A DNA stretch of 64,000 bases. Origin: Zanthoxylum bungeanum. Lineage: Eukaryota > Streptophyta > Magnoliopsida > Sapindales > Rutaceae. The stretch spans positions 56,901 through 120,900 of the forward strand of contig SKCR01036757.1 in assembly GCA_019454045.1 (NCBI GenBank), given 5' to 3'. This document shows, piece after piece, positions 35,148 through 46,684 of this stretch. The notes under the pieces are model-generated. The model saw only the letters and a list, made by a program, of their open reading frames with translations, searched no databases and was not told the DNA's origin. The position numbers were made by a program, and so were the translations under genes. Within the stretch, counting starts at the first letter, position 1. Every line of letters starts with the position of its first letter.

Positions 35148-36471
35148 GTGTTCAAAAAGCTTCACATCAATATTCCATTTGCAGAAGCCTTGGAAGAAAT
35201 GCCCAGCTATGTAAAATTCATGAAAGACATTCTTTCACGAAAACAGAGATTGGGAGATTACGAGACAGTAGCATTGACGGAAGAATGCAGTGCCATCATT
35301 CAGAGGAAACTTCCCCCAAAGTTGAAAGATCCTGGCAGTTTCACTGTCCCATGCACCATTGGAGAACACTATATCGGTAAGGCTTTATGTGACTTAGGTG
35401 CAATTTGATGCCTTTTTCTATTTACAGGAAACTACAAATTGGAGAAGCAATGCCTACCTCAGTCTCACTACAACTTGCTGATCGAACGCTCGTATTTCCA
35501 AGAGGTGTTATTGAAGATGTGTTGGTCAAAGTCGACAAACTCATTCTTCCAGCAGATTTCATTATCCTTGACATGGAAGAAGACATAGATGTACCTATCA
35601 TCCTTGGAAGACCATTCTTGGCGACAGGACGAACTGTGATTGATGTACAAAAAGGAGAACTAACTATGAAAGTTCAGGACCAAGAAGTTACTTTCAATGT
35701 TTTCAAAGCCATGAAATTCCCGAGCGATGAAAAGGAAGAAGAATGTTTCAGAATTGATGTTGTTGATAGTATCGTTCAGGAAACTAATACAACTCCCACG
35801 GACAAACTTGAAGCTTGCATCACCAACATGACTGACAACGAGCTAGATGCTGAAATCCTGGAATGTATCAACTACCTTGACAAACCATTCCGATTCAAAT
35901 CGACACCACAAGTGGAAAGCCTGGAACTGCCAAAGAAAGATCGAATCAAGCCTTCGATTGAAGAACCACCACAGTTGGTGCTGAAGTTACTTCCGAGCCA
36001 TCTCAGGTATGCATTTCTTGGAAACTCTTCTGAATTACCTGTTATTATTTCTTCTTCACTAACATTGGAGCAGGAAGAAAAGTTGCTGAGAGTATTACGA
36101 GAGCACAAAAGAGCCATTGGCTGGACTATAGCAGACATTCGAAGCATTAGTCCATCATTTTGCATGCACAAGATTCTGATGAATGATGAGTACAAATCCA
36201 CAGTGGAGCATCAACGGAGACTCAATCCAATCATGAAGGAGGTCGTAAAGAAAAAAATCATCAAATGGTTGGATGCTGGCATCATTTACCCCATCTTAGA
36301 TAGTACTTGGGTAAGTCCTATGCAGTGTGTGCCAAAGAAAGGAGGAATCACTGTGGTTACCAATGAAAAGAATGAGCTAATCCCAACCAGAATGGTGACT
36401 GAATGGAGAGTATGTATGGACTACCGAAAGCTGAACAAAACAACACGGAATGACCATTTTCGCTGCCATTC
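35148..36471 (+). pseudogene. Athila-like pol: protease and N-terminal reverse transcriptase
   Basis: The protease region reads GSFTVPCTIGEHYIGKALCD and is broken by a small deletion exactly at the active-site loop (near 35400-35410). It continues in another frame with IYRKLQIGEAMPTSVSLQLA and DVPIILGRPFLATGRTVIDV. Reverse transcriptase begins about 36050 (EQEEKLLRVLREHKRAIGWT, LDAGIIYPILDSTWVSPMQC, EWRVCMDYRKLNKTT). Loss of the protease loop means no mature proteins could be made from this copy. Confidence 0.88.
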
Positions 36472-37440
36472 ATTGATCAGATGCTGGACAGACTGACGGG
36501 ATATGAGTTCTATTATTTTCTGGACGGATATTCAGGGTACAATCAGATTGCCATCGCACCAGAAGATCAGGAGAAAACTACATTTACATGTCCCTATGGT
36601 ACTTTTGCTTTCCGTAGGATGCCATTTGGATTATGTAATGCTCCTGCCACATTTCAGCATTGCATGATGGCAATATTCTCAGACATGATGGAGCAGAGTA
36701 TAGAGGTTTTCATGGATGACTTCTCTGTGTTTGGAGACTCTTTTGACCACTGCTTGCAAAATCTGGAACATGTATTACAAAGATGCGAAGATACCAACCT
36801 GGTACTCAACTGGGAGAAATGTCACTTCATGGTGCAGGAAGGCATTGTTCTTGGACACCGGATCTCACAAAAGGGAATCGAGGTAGACAAAGCAAAGATT
36901 GAAATAATTGAAAAACTACCTCCACCGACATCAGTCAAAGGGATTCGAAGTTTTCTTGGACATGCAGGTTTTTACAGGAGATTTATCAAAGACTTTTCCA
37001 AGATTTCTAAACCTCTTTGCAATCTTTTGGAGAAGGATGTGTCTTTCAACTTCACCAAAGAATGCCAGTAAGCTTTTTAAATCTTAAAATAAAAGCTGAT
37101 TTCTGCCCCCATCATTGTAGCACCAGACTGGACCCTTCCATTTGAAGTCATGTGTGATGCTAGTGATTTTGCTGTAGGTGCAGTTTTGGGATAACGCAAA
37201 GTAAATATTTTCCACACCATCTACTACTCCAGTAGAACTTTGAATGAAGTTTAACTCAACTACACAACCACTGAAAAGGAGTTGCTCGCAGTTGTGTACG
37301 CTTTTGAAAAATTTCGCTCCTATCTGCTGGGTCCCAAAGTGGTGGTCTACACAGATCATTCAGCAATCAAATATCTGATCACGAAGAAAGATGCCAAACC
37401 CAGATTGATCCGTTGGATACTTCTTCTGCAATAATTTGAC
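36472..37440 (+). pseudogene. Athila-like pol: reverse transcriptase core and RNase H
   Basis: After a frameshift near 36465 the frame reads FLDGYSGYNQIAIAPEDQEK, FRRMPFGLCNAPATFQHCMM and the catalytic VFMDDFSVFG, in which the usual Y of YxDD is replaced by F. Connection residues and an SFLGHAGFYRRFIKDFSKIS stretch follow. RNase H is recognisable to about 37440 ([44 protein letters not shown]) but holds several stops (near 37069, 37192 and 37249). Confidence 0.88.
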
Positions 37441-38843
37441 GTGTAGATTCGAGACAGGAAAGAGACAAAACCAGGTGGCAGATCATTTATCGAGGCTCGA
37501 GAGTAGAGAAACAGCTGGCAAAGAACTGTCAATCAAAGAAACTTTTCCAGATGAACAGATGTTCACCATGAAACAGCAAGATGCTCCTTGGTATGCTGAC
37601 TATGTCAACTACATTGTGTCAGGAAAATGGCTGTTGGAATGGATAACTCAGCAACGGAAGAAATTCTTCAAAGAATTCAAGCACTATGTCTGGGATGAGT
37701 CGTACATGTTCAAACGATGTGCTTATCAATTATTGAGACGGTGTGTTCCACAGGAGGAGGTCAACAGTGTTCTGCAACACTGTCATTCATCACCATACAG
37801 CGGACACTTCAGCGGAAATAAAACTGCAATCAAAGTCCTATAATCATGTTTGTTCTGGCCCACTCTTTTTAAAGATACTTATCTTTTTACTCTTCAATGT
37901 GACAGGTGCTAGAGAATGGGGAATATTTCGAGGAGAAATGAAGGACCGTTGTAAAAAATTCTGGGAGTGGAGATATTCGATGTGTGGGGTATAGATTTCA
38001 TGGGACCCTTTGTTCCATCATTCGGAAACCTGTACATCCTGGTTGTTGTAGACTACGTCACCAAATGGGTTGAAGCAATTGCACTACCATCCAATGATTC
38101 AAAAGTGGTGATCAAATTCCTGAAAAAAAAAAAACATTTTCACTCGGTTTGGAACACCTCGGGCAATTATCAGTGATGGTGGCTCACATTTCTGCAACAG
38201 ATACTTTGATGCACTCCTATCCAAATACGGAGTTACTCACAAAGTTGCCACTGCTTATCATCCACAGTCAAATGAACAAGTTGAAGTTTCAAACAGAGAA
38301 ATCAAAAGAATCTTGGAGAGAACCGTTGGATCAACAAGGAGGGACTGGTCAACAAAATTGGATGACGCATTATGGGCCTATCGGACAGCTTACAAGACAC
38401 CCATTGGTATATCCCCATATCGATTGGTGTTTGGGAAAGCATGTCATCTGCCAGTTGAACTTGAACACAAGGCGTACTGGGCACTGAAGAAGTTGAATCT
38501 TGATTCACAAGCTGCAGGAGAGAAACGACTTCACCAACTTAACGAATTGAAGGAATTTCGCTTACAGGCTTATGAGAATGCCAAATTGTACAAAGAAAAT
38601 ATCAATAAACGGCATGATTGAAAAATAGTGCACAGACAGTTGGAACCAAGGCAGTAGATGTTTTTGTACAACTCGAGGTTAAAACTTTTCCCTATAAAAT
38701 TGAAATCAAGGTGGTCAGGTCCATTTGTGATCACTCAGGTTTTACTATATGGAGCTGTTGAGTTACTAGATCCCAGCACTAACAACACATTCAAGATTAA
38801 CAGTCAGCGTGTCAAGCACTACTGGGGAGAATCATTTGAATGA
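37441..38843 (+). pseudogene. Athila-like pol: integrase
   Basis: A zinc-binding HHCC region (CHSSPYSGHFSGNKTA) ends at a stop near 37841. The catalytic core is read in pieces: [20 protein letters not shown] with the first Asp, then after shifts a SDGGSHF-type second Asp region near 38172. The C-terminal part follows ([40 protein letters not shown]), ending in a LKSRWSGPFVITQVLLYGAV segment with the stop at 38841. An insertion in an A-run (38126-38137) caused one frameshift. The enzyme is inactive as it stands. Confidence 0.87.
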
Positions 38844-38998
38844 CAAAAAGAAAGTTTCACACTTTCAGATCCAGCCTAACATTCAAGAAGTCACGTCTAG
38901 CTGACGACGTTAAACTTAGCGCTCGTAGGGAGGCAACCCATGGAATTTGTGTATATATTATGATTTGGTATGATTTCATTTTGTGTGTTTAGTTTTCG
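38844..38998 (+). other. Post-pol non-coding block, GGGAGGCAACCCA type
   Basis: Contains AGCTGACGACGTTAAACTTA then GCGCTCGTAGGGAGGCAACC. From memory, a block of this form lies just after pol in many Athila-type elements. Function unknown; an RNA structure or splicing role is possible. Confidence 0.5.
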
Positions 38999-39175
38999 CA
39001 GGTTAATTCATTTCAGGATGGAAGAAGTTCTCGCAAATCTTCACAAGCAATTTCCATATCTCCATCAAAAACCTCTGATGAAAGTCTACAAAGCTCGCTT
39101 GGAACGGATGAGACTACTGATAATCAAAGGTATTCCTACTGACATTCGTTGGATTATTGAAGCATGGGTCTGATT
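38999..39175 (+). other. Small unrecognised ORF after Athila pol
   Basis: About 51 codons from ATG 39019 (MEEVLANLHKQFPYLHQKPL...). The stop lies beside a CAG|GTGAGT splice-donor-like site at 39179-39186. I do not recognise the product. It lies where some Athila elements encode an env-like protein from spliced RNA, but no signal or membrane segment is seen in this piece. Confidence 0.35.
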
Positions 39176-39260
39176 GGCAGGTGAGTCTTCTGACTCTTTT
39201 ATTTCACATCTGTCTGGTTTATGAAGGAGCATCTATGCTAAAAAGAGAATAGCCAAAAGA

Positions 39261-39500
39261 ATGTGTGTTTGTTATAAATGTGCTCGTATGTTTTGTGATA
39301 CTCGTTGTCGTTCTTTAGGAATGGTGTCTGATAACCGCGAAGATAAGATTAATTTCATTAGGGATGGCTTGAGTAAGGAGTCTTTGGATGATATATCTAA
39401 AACTCTTGAGACACATCCCAGTGGATATGTGTATCATGAAATTCGTGTGTTATATGCACAATTTCAAAAAGAAATACAACAGTTAAGTCTCGGAATCTGA
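39261..39500 (+). CDS. Unknown Cys-rich small ORF in Athila post-pol region
   Basis: 79 codons from ATG 39261. The N-terminus is cysteine-rich (CVCYKCARMFCDTRC), suggesting metal binding, and is followed by a hydrophilic, helix-like segment (SDNREDKINFIRDGLSKESL, ETHPSGYVYHEIRVLYAQF). I do not recognise the family. The codon pattern looks protein-like rather than random. It precedes the LOG-like copy by about 310 bp in the same orientation and may be part of the same captured or element-encoded unit. No transmembrane helix is evident. Confidence 0.45.
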   Translation: MCVCYKCARMFCDTRCRSLGMVSDNREDKINFIRDGLSKESLDDISKTLETHPSGYVYHEIRVLYAQFQKEIQQLSLGI

Positions 39501-39813
39501 CTCAAAAAGACCCTATTTGCCAATTTATAAGAAAATTGGATGGGAAGCTTGTCTCTAACGTATAGACATCAATCAAGCTGTAAATTATTGTAAATATTAT
39601 ATCTCTTTGTCTTTTCCTAATAATTTTTAATTTGTTTTGTCATTTTCTTTTATTTTCTCCGACAGGATCCAGACCTTTTTTACTATCACGATTTATTTTA
39701 CTGTTAGCTAATAATTGTCATTTGGCAGTACTAGTGCTATTATTTTACTCACCTTTTTCAGGTGTTATAAATTCAACTCATCATTGCACTTTTGAAGACA
39801 TCCAGAGTAAAAC

Positions 39814-40409
39814 ATGGAAGCCACTTCAAGAAGACGAGTTGAAAACATCTGTGTGTTTTGCGGTACTAGTGTTGGTGTTAAGCCACAATACGTAGATGAG
39901 GCAATCTTGGACTAATGGGGATCGTTTCAAAGGCCGTACAGGAAGGAGGCAGTCACATTTTGGAAATCATCCCAAAACCCTTGGCAGAAGCAAATCTTAT
40001 TGGACCATCAAACGGAGCGGAACTGATCGTGCCAGGTATGTCTGAACGATTGGTAGAAATGATTAACCGTGCTGATGCTTTTATTGCTTTGCCATGTGGC
40101 TTGGGTACATTGGAGGAAATTTTTACAGTGTTATCTTGGGCGAACCTGAACATACACCAGAAACCACTTGGACTGTACAACGTTGAAGGATTTTATGATT
40201 TTCTTTGTGTGTTTCTTGATGATGCCCGGAGAAATGGGTTCGTGTCAAAACCCTTAAAAGAACTCATCTTCATTGCCAGAACTGCTCCGGATCTAATTGA
40301 CCAAATCTTAGCCTATGAACTACAAATTGACCCTATCATTTCAAAGATAAATTGGTCCGAGGACGATCGTGGTAAGAGGCGTCAGATTAATCTGGATCTT
40401 AACCTTTAA
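39814..40409 (+). pseudogene. LOG-like cytokinin riboside 5'-monophosphate phosphoribohydrolase, captured copy
   Basis: Read in two frames. 39814-39915 gives the LOG N-terminus (RVENICVFCGTSVGVKPQYV) and stops. 39915-40409 (164 codons) gives the remainder: GIVSKAVQEGGSHILEIIPK, RADAFIALPCGLGTLEE, SWANLNIHQKPLGLYNVEGF, ending INLDLNL. LOG enzymes split cytokinin nucleotides into active base and ribose 5-phosphate. The family motif PGGxGTxxE appears as PCGLGTLEE (residues 60-68 of the second frame), with Gly replaced by Cys and the Glu kept. About 20 residues holding the GGG nucleotide loop are missing at the frame change. Host LOG genes have several introns; none is present here, suggesting capture through RNA. 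Similarity is highest to the LOGL10-like branch as I remember it. Confidence 0.85.
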
Positions 40410-41590
40410 CTTTTCGTGTAGAATTTCAGTTAACTAGGTACTATCTTCTAAACTCTTCTTCTACTGTTTAAGACAAAAATATTTTTGTGTTTTTGTGTTT
40501 TTATTTTGACTAAAAATGTGAAATTGGTAAGAGATAGTTGTGTAAGGAGTTCTCATTCCTGAGACGTATCTCAAACTTATTTCGGAACAAGTTAATTTTT
40601 GTTTATTTCTTTTTGAATTATTTAATTTGTAAATTCTCCATAAAACTGACTAAAATGGATCTTCATATACTCAGTTGACAGGTATTATCAACATGCATGG
40701 TAACATACAGACATGAGCTATAATTGAAAAGTTTGTAATATTCAGTGCTCTAGTTTAATTGGAGGAAGCATCTCAAAAAGTGATGGAGTAAAAAAAAAAC
40801 GCCTGAGGTCCGAGTTATTAAGTCTGTAAGGGTGTTTTAACACCTAGTGCCCTAAAGCCAACTGGTTTGGGAGTCACTGGCCCAAAGCTCGCTACATGGA
40901 TCAAGGATGTTGTAAAAATATATATATCTGAAGTCTGAGTAATTAAGTCCGTAGGGGTGTCTTAACATCCGGTGCCCTAAAGCCAACTGGTTTGGGAGCC
41001 ACCGACCCAACACTCGCTACATAGATGGAAGATATTGTATATAAAACAAATCAAAAATCAAAGAAAAATCAGAAAAATTATTCCATTGCTACAAAAAGGT
41101 GTGAATTCTGATAAAACTTTAGGACAAAAATATTACTCTCTTCTCAACTACACTTATGACTGTTGTGGGCAAAAATGAGTGGATTAATATTTTGTTGGTT
41201 GTGTATATGGAGAATGGTAAATATAATCGGAGAATTTACTTATTCGGTAATTTAGAAAGAAAGAAAACAACTAGTAACTTGGAGTAGAAGTTTCACCTGA
41301 TTAGTCACTAACTTATTTATTCTCTTTTCTCTTGTCTTTTTGCTTTTGTGTGCATTAGTTTCACTACCTTTTTACTTTTGTCAAATGTTTGTGGGTATCA
41401 TTGCTGTAAACCCTCACGAGACTACAACTCATCCACTAGGGACACCTAGGGGTTTAAAGGCTTGTTGCATACGCTAAATGCAACCGTGATCCCTACGAAA
41501 GTGGCTTAGTTAAATTTTATTTTAAAGATGTTTATATTATTTTATTTTGTGTTTTGCTCGAGGACTAGCAAAATGTTAGGTTTGGGGGTG
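40410..41590 (+). other. Athila-like 3' untranslated region with duplication and polypurine tract
   Basis: No coding frame. Two tandem copies of a unit of about 125 bp lie at about 40798-41035 (shared core GCCCTAAAGCCAACTGGTTTGGGAG, split here as GCCCTAAAGCCAACTGG + TTTGGGAG). The polypurine tract GTTTGGGGGTG ends at 41590, immediately before the 3' LTR. Confidence 0.75.
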
Positions 41591-43664
41591 TGATGAATGG
41601 TAATTATATCACTATTCCCACTCATTTAACCTAATATTTTGTATAGTTTATTGAGTTTTATGAATATTTTGATGTGTTTTGTGTTATTTTGTAGATAAAT
41701 AAAGTTTCATGACATTCTGGAGGTGATTTGGGGCCAAAACAGTTAAAATTAGACAAAATGGTATTTTGGTAATTTTCAGCGTCGCGACACCAAACATGCG
41801 CTTTACCGTGCTAACGTGCGCCGGGTCCACGTGTCAGAATCTGAGAAGTTTGACTTTGCTAACGTGCATCGTGCCATGTGTCACCATCACAGCCGGTCTG
41901 CTAACGTGCGACATGCCACGTGTCATCATCCTATGGTGCCGATAATCACCATCGCCACGTGTCAGCCACGTCATCGTCCACATCACCAGTTGACCGAGTC
42001 AAAGTGCCACGTCACCGCCATGTCATCATCATCCAATCATGAAGTGCCACGTGTCGCAATCCTACGGTGCCAACAATCCCTTTCGACACGTGTCGCCACG
42101 TCAGCGTAATCATTGAGTTGCCAGCCGTCGTGCTACGTGTCACCTTATCTACTTATCTGAAACGCCACGTGTTGAGCTCTCTGCATGCCACACTGTTAAT
42201 AATGGGCGTCGCGATGCCAAAGGCTTTGGCGTCGCGATGCTAGAGGCCTATCGACGCCTATAAATTCAGCTCAGTTTTATGATTTCAAATGTACCTTCCT
42301 CTCTGAATTCTCTGATGTAAATAAGGAGTTTTCTATCTAGTTTCTTTTAAATTTCAGTTTTGTAATTAATTTTAATTACGTTCTGTAATATTAATAGTAA
42401 TTTAATTTCTTACTTTTACAATTTTTACTATTCAATATGAGGAGGTAATTTCCCCCTGCTGGAGTGAAAGGTGGTTCTTTTACTATTGTTATTTAGATTA
42501 ATCTCCCTTAAATATAATATATTCACTATTTAAAATTTGACTTAATGAGGATACTGTATATTGGTCGGTTGGTAATTCATTTTAAACTGGTTTAAACCTT
42601 CCTAAGCAAGGATACCGCCAGATTGGTCGGTTGGTAATTAAATTTTCTTACCGCCTATATGGCAGGTTTATTTTGGTTCCGCCTTTATGGCTGGTTGGAC
42701 TTAATTTGACTTAATCAGGTTACCGCCTATATGTCTGGTTGGTAAAATAATCACAAGTTAATATATTATATTAATGGATATATCTAAATTATTAGTAGTA
42801 AAAGTTGATCCTTTTACCTTAACATTTTATTTTATTGTAATTTACTTTTCAGCTTTTACTTTACCGCAATTACTTTTCAGCATTTTTACTTTATGTCTTT
42901 TACTTTTAAGTTTTTATTAGCCCTAGTTATGTGTCGTAACTAAATTATTTATCTAGGGTTGTGATGAATTCTAATATCACCGGTTTATAAGGGTTATTTT
43001 ATAGTTTGGGTAATTTAAAGGTTTACTTATTAAGTCTTAAGCTTAATACGTCTTGTTAATTGGCCACTGATAAGATTGATCTGGTAAATCTAAAATAAAC
43101 TTGACAAACGAATTTTAGGTTTCAGCCTTAGACTTAATAGCCCACGATCTTCCTTGAGGATAGATAACCTTTTAATAGATTTCCTTACGGGATAGACATA
43201 TACCTGTCGGGCGGGGGTAGCCATAATTGGAACTTAATCTTAATGAATCCAGGTAATTTGGTTGACATAGACATATGGTTCAAATGGGTTATACTGGGTA
43301 TTTGCATCTGACCATCGATAGAGGCTTTCGCATAATTTCGTGTTCCAGGTTAGTAAACCGATTTATTACAAAAACATGAAATAACCACTTCATCTTTTAA
43401 AAGATATTAGAAAGATTCACAACCCTAGATAGTTTCCTAATATTGAATTTTCTTAAACCTACTTTCATGAAATTTTATTTACTTGATTTTAAATTCAAAA
43501 TCATCACCATTTCAAATCAATCAATCAACCTGTTAGATACTAGTAATCATTTGACCTCATAAAATTAATAGATTAGGTATTAAGTCCTCGTGGGATCGAT
43601 ACTTTTTATACTACTTGAACGATACGTGAGCTTGCGTTATACGCGTGTGATTACGCACCAGTCA
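41591..43664 (+). repeat. 3' LTR of Athila-like element
   Basis: Starts TGATGAATGGTAATTATATC, ends CACCAGTCA. Close to 31374-33471 with scattered substitutions and short indels (for example around 42080-42120). TATA box at 42259-42265. Followed by the ATGAA duplication. Confidence 0.93.
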
Positions 43665-44130
43665 ATGAACAAGGTGAGGGCAGGACCAGTCAATATTTCT
43701 CCAAATCTTCTGCACATTCCAGCCTCCCATTGGTGAGGGGCAAGACCCGTTGACATCATCTTGTATTTGTAATGGACAACATGGTCATCTGGGTCAGTTG
43801 ATCCATCATACATCTGCATATCTGGAGGACTGAACTTCCTTGGTAGTTTGATGGGAGTGATGGTTTCTGAAAATGAAGTATTCGAAATTATTCCTGCCCG
43901 ACTTTTCCTTATTGGTAGCCTGACACCGGGGAGGCTGGACAAAATTACTTCTTTGAATTCTAACATTTCTTTGCGCATGTTGGAAGCGACTTGTTGCGCT
44001 TGCTCGGTTGGGGTGTTGACTTCTTTATTTACTTTGTGGATGGTTGTCTGATGGTGGATTGTTGTTTGCCACATTATTGAATGCCCCTGCGAGATTGGTT
44101 GGGATTGTAGGATTGCTGGGATGATGTGGA
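43665..44130 (-). pseudogene. Tat-like gag, N-terminal half of gag domain
   Basis: The minus-strand frame reads ATSTSSQQS-type linker residues, then ITPIKLPRKFSPPDMQMYDG and STDPDDHVVHYKYKMMSTGL. It reaches the conserved EAGMCRRFGEILTGPALTLF and is cut exactly there by the Athila-like insertion. It continues in frame at 31368 and below. The codons at the boundary join without a shift once one ATGAA copy is discounted. Confidence 0.82.
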
Positions 44131-46452
44131 TGTTGGATAATTATGACCCATAGCATCACTATATTTACAAAACATGGTGATGTTGTACAAATTAACTATG
44201 TGACAAAGGAAATTACTCTTTTATCATTTGTAATTGGATTACCAGGATATATAAATGATAAAAGTCCTTGTGATTAGTTCCGGATTAATAAGATATGAGA
44301 CAGTATTAATCCATAAAGGTTTAATCATTAAATATCTCTAGTCGTAGTATTATGGAGACTGGACATCGATAATGCGGAATAGGCTAGTATTACACTTGTG
44401 CGTGTTATGGAAGCGTAACGGCATAGTTCTCATATATTTGGGTATTGGATACTCATGCAAGTGTAATAGTATTGGATACTCATGCAAGTGTAATAGGAGG
44501 TTTTGTTTACCGATGGTACGGAAACAGCTTCGCTCTGGATAGACCCCTCGGAATCCCATTGGTAATATGACTATGTGTCTATGGGAATCTGAATCAGGGT
44601 AGGTGTATTTGGTCTTAACCTGAGACTTGCATCGCTAATACTTGCGACAGTCAATATATTTTGGTTTTGGTCGTCCAGGGCTTTAACACGTTCTGTTTAC
44701 TCCTCTTCTGGGTATACTGAGAATCGTAGTGTATTGGGTGTGATGTCAAGACGGAAGTATCACTTCAGTCATATGGAGTTGATGATCACGCAGGGATACA
44801 TAACTGATACTCTAAGTGCTATAGCCATCGGGGAAGTATGATTAGGTCATGACTTTCCGATCATAAAGAGACTAGTTGCTAGTGATCCGATATATGCTTC
44901 GTACGGGGCAGACACAACTCCAGCCCTAGGCCTAGCATGTGACATCTGATACCAGATCGTAATACGCAATACTACGTATACTATGCCTGACAAAGATCTT
45001 GTATTCAGTATAAGAATATTTCTGGAGAATTGGGTAGGCACGGTGCTTTGCTATAAGCCAACCATGTCTTGTAAATCGGTAGGAACGTGGTACCGGGTAT
45101 GCACGTATTCGGATAGTCCGATGACCGTATTTACTGCCAACATATCAAGGGATCTCTGGGTCGCATCCCAAAGATTCACTAATGATATTTGACTCGAACA
45201 ATATTAATCATGGATTAATTAAGAAAGAGAAAAATTAATCTGGGATTAATTGAGAGAGAGAAAATTAATCTGGGATTAATTACGGCAAGAATTAATCTGG
45301 GATTAATTATGAGAGAGAATTAATTTGGGATTAAATTCATCAAGAGGAGAGAACGCGATTAATTTGGAATTAATCGATAAAATAAATTTAATGGTGAAAT
45401 TGGATTTTACTATTTAATTTATTTAATTGGGCTAAAATAATATATTAGATATATTAATTGAAATTAGATTTCAATGCGAAATTGAAATTGGATTTTAATT
45501 CGGGCGAACGAATTTATTTGGAATTAATTCATAAGCGACTTTAATAATAATTTTACGAGGTATAATTATTTAATTAAATTAGATTTAATTGTGTCGCGAC
45601 GGAAAATTCGTTTATTCGGAATAATCGAACCCGAGCTTGAAGTGTGTAGTCTCACCCAACTTGAATTTTGAATTTAAGTATGAGACCCACCAACTTACAT
45701 CAACTAGTCATTTTGTGATGGAAGTGGTTGGAATAGTAATTGGATGACTTAAATGCACACAACAACCAACTTAAACTAAAATGGCTTTGGAAGTCAAAGT
45801 GAGTAGTTGTTGTTTTTTAGAAGACACATACAAAGAAACAAAATGCTCTCTCTCTTGTTACCTTGGTCGATTGGCTTTACCTTGGCCGATTGGCCTTGCA
45901 TTTGGCAAAAGGCAATTGGTTTCTTTAGAAGAATCCAAATGCCCACTGTTCTTTTGATTGGGCGAGAAGCAATTGACTTATTTTGAATAATGAATTTGGC
46001 TTCTGCTTTCGAAAATGCAAATGGCCTTCTCATTTTGAATGAATTGCCTTTTCTTCTCATTGGCCGAAAGCCATATTACCTTTTGAAAGAACATTGGCTT
46101 CTTTTCTTTTGAAGGATCGGCCAAATTGCCTTTTGTCTTTTGGATCATGGCCGAAAGGCCCTTGGTCATTTTGGCCGATTGGCCTCTGACCTCTCAAGGG
46201 CCGATTGCTTCCTCTCTCCAAGCCGATTTGTTGCTTCTCTTGGAGAGCAATATTCTGCCATTTTGTTATTGCTAGCGCATATGGGAGTCAAATGAAGGAG
46301 ATAGGGATACTCACCCATGAGCTTGGGAGCTTCAACATCCATAAAAGTTTTGAACTCAACCGATCAAAGTAAGTCTTCCGCAACTTATTTTTTATTTTTA
46401 TTCACACATGAATCACGCTTAGAGATCATGTGGTATGTCTAGGACACTAACA
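44131..46452 (+). mobile_element. Copia solo LTR, Angela-like family
   Basis: Starts TGTTGGATAATTATGACCCA and ends GGACACTAACA, flanked by a perfect duplication GTGGA (44126-44130 and 46453-46457). Related over much of its length to the inverted LTRs at 10058-12048 and 25323-27376. Contains several copies of AATTAATCTGGGATTAATT (45220-45345) and many GGCCGATTGG / TTGGC words (45860-46230). Confidence 0.9.
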
Positions 46453-46623
46453 GTGGAGTGTCACAATATTGGGAGGTTGAAGAGATTTGTTCCAACTGTT
46501 TTTGAAGGGTTGTATTGGAGCTTCGCATGACTTGATTCTCTTCTTCTAATGCGCGTAATCATTCTTGGAGTATGGCCGCTGTGTAGACACATGATCTGGT
46601 GTCTGCTCACTGCTAGAAGCCAT
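46453..46623 (-). pseudogene. Tat-like gag, N-terminus
   Basis: ATG at 46623 (MASSSEQTPDHVSTQRPY...). A frameshift near 46575 leads into a coiled-coil-like stretch (ALEEENQVMRSSNTTLQKQL). Broken at 46453 by the Copia solo LTR; continues at 44130. Confidence 0.65.
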
Positions 46624-46684
46624 GAATGGTTGTGTTTCAGGAATCGTAGATTGAGAGATCTTCTTATGCTATGAATCGCTAAAG

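Larger units (their letters stand above)
31374..43664 (+). mobile_element. Athila-like Gypsy element carrying a LOG-like gene
   Basis: A 12.3-kb element with LTRs 31374-33471 and 41591-43664 and a perfect target duplication ATGAA (31369-31373 and 43665-43669). The primer site TGGCGTCGTTGCCGGGGAC (33478-33496) matches the plant Asp-tRNA type with one change. The polypurine tract (GTTTGGGGGTG) ends at 41590. Order: LTR, gag, protease, reverse transcriptase, RNase H, integrase, a 2.7-kb post-pol region with small ORFs and a LOG-like gene, LTR. Frameshifts and stops make it defective, yet the two LTRs are very alike by eye, so it is probably one of the younger inserts. Gag residues identify the Athila lineage. 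Confidence 0.92.
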
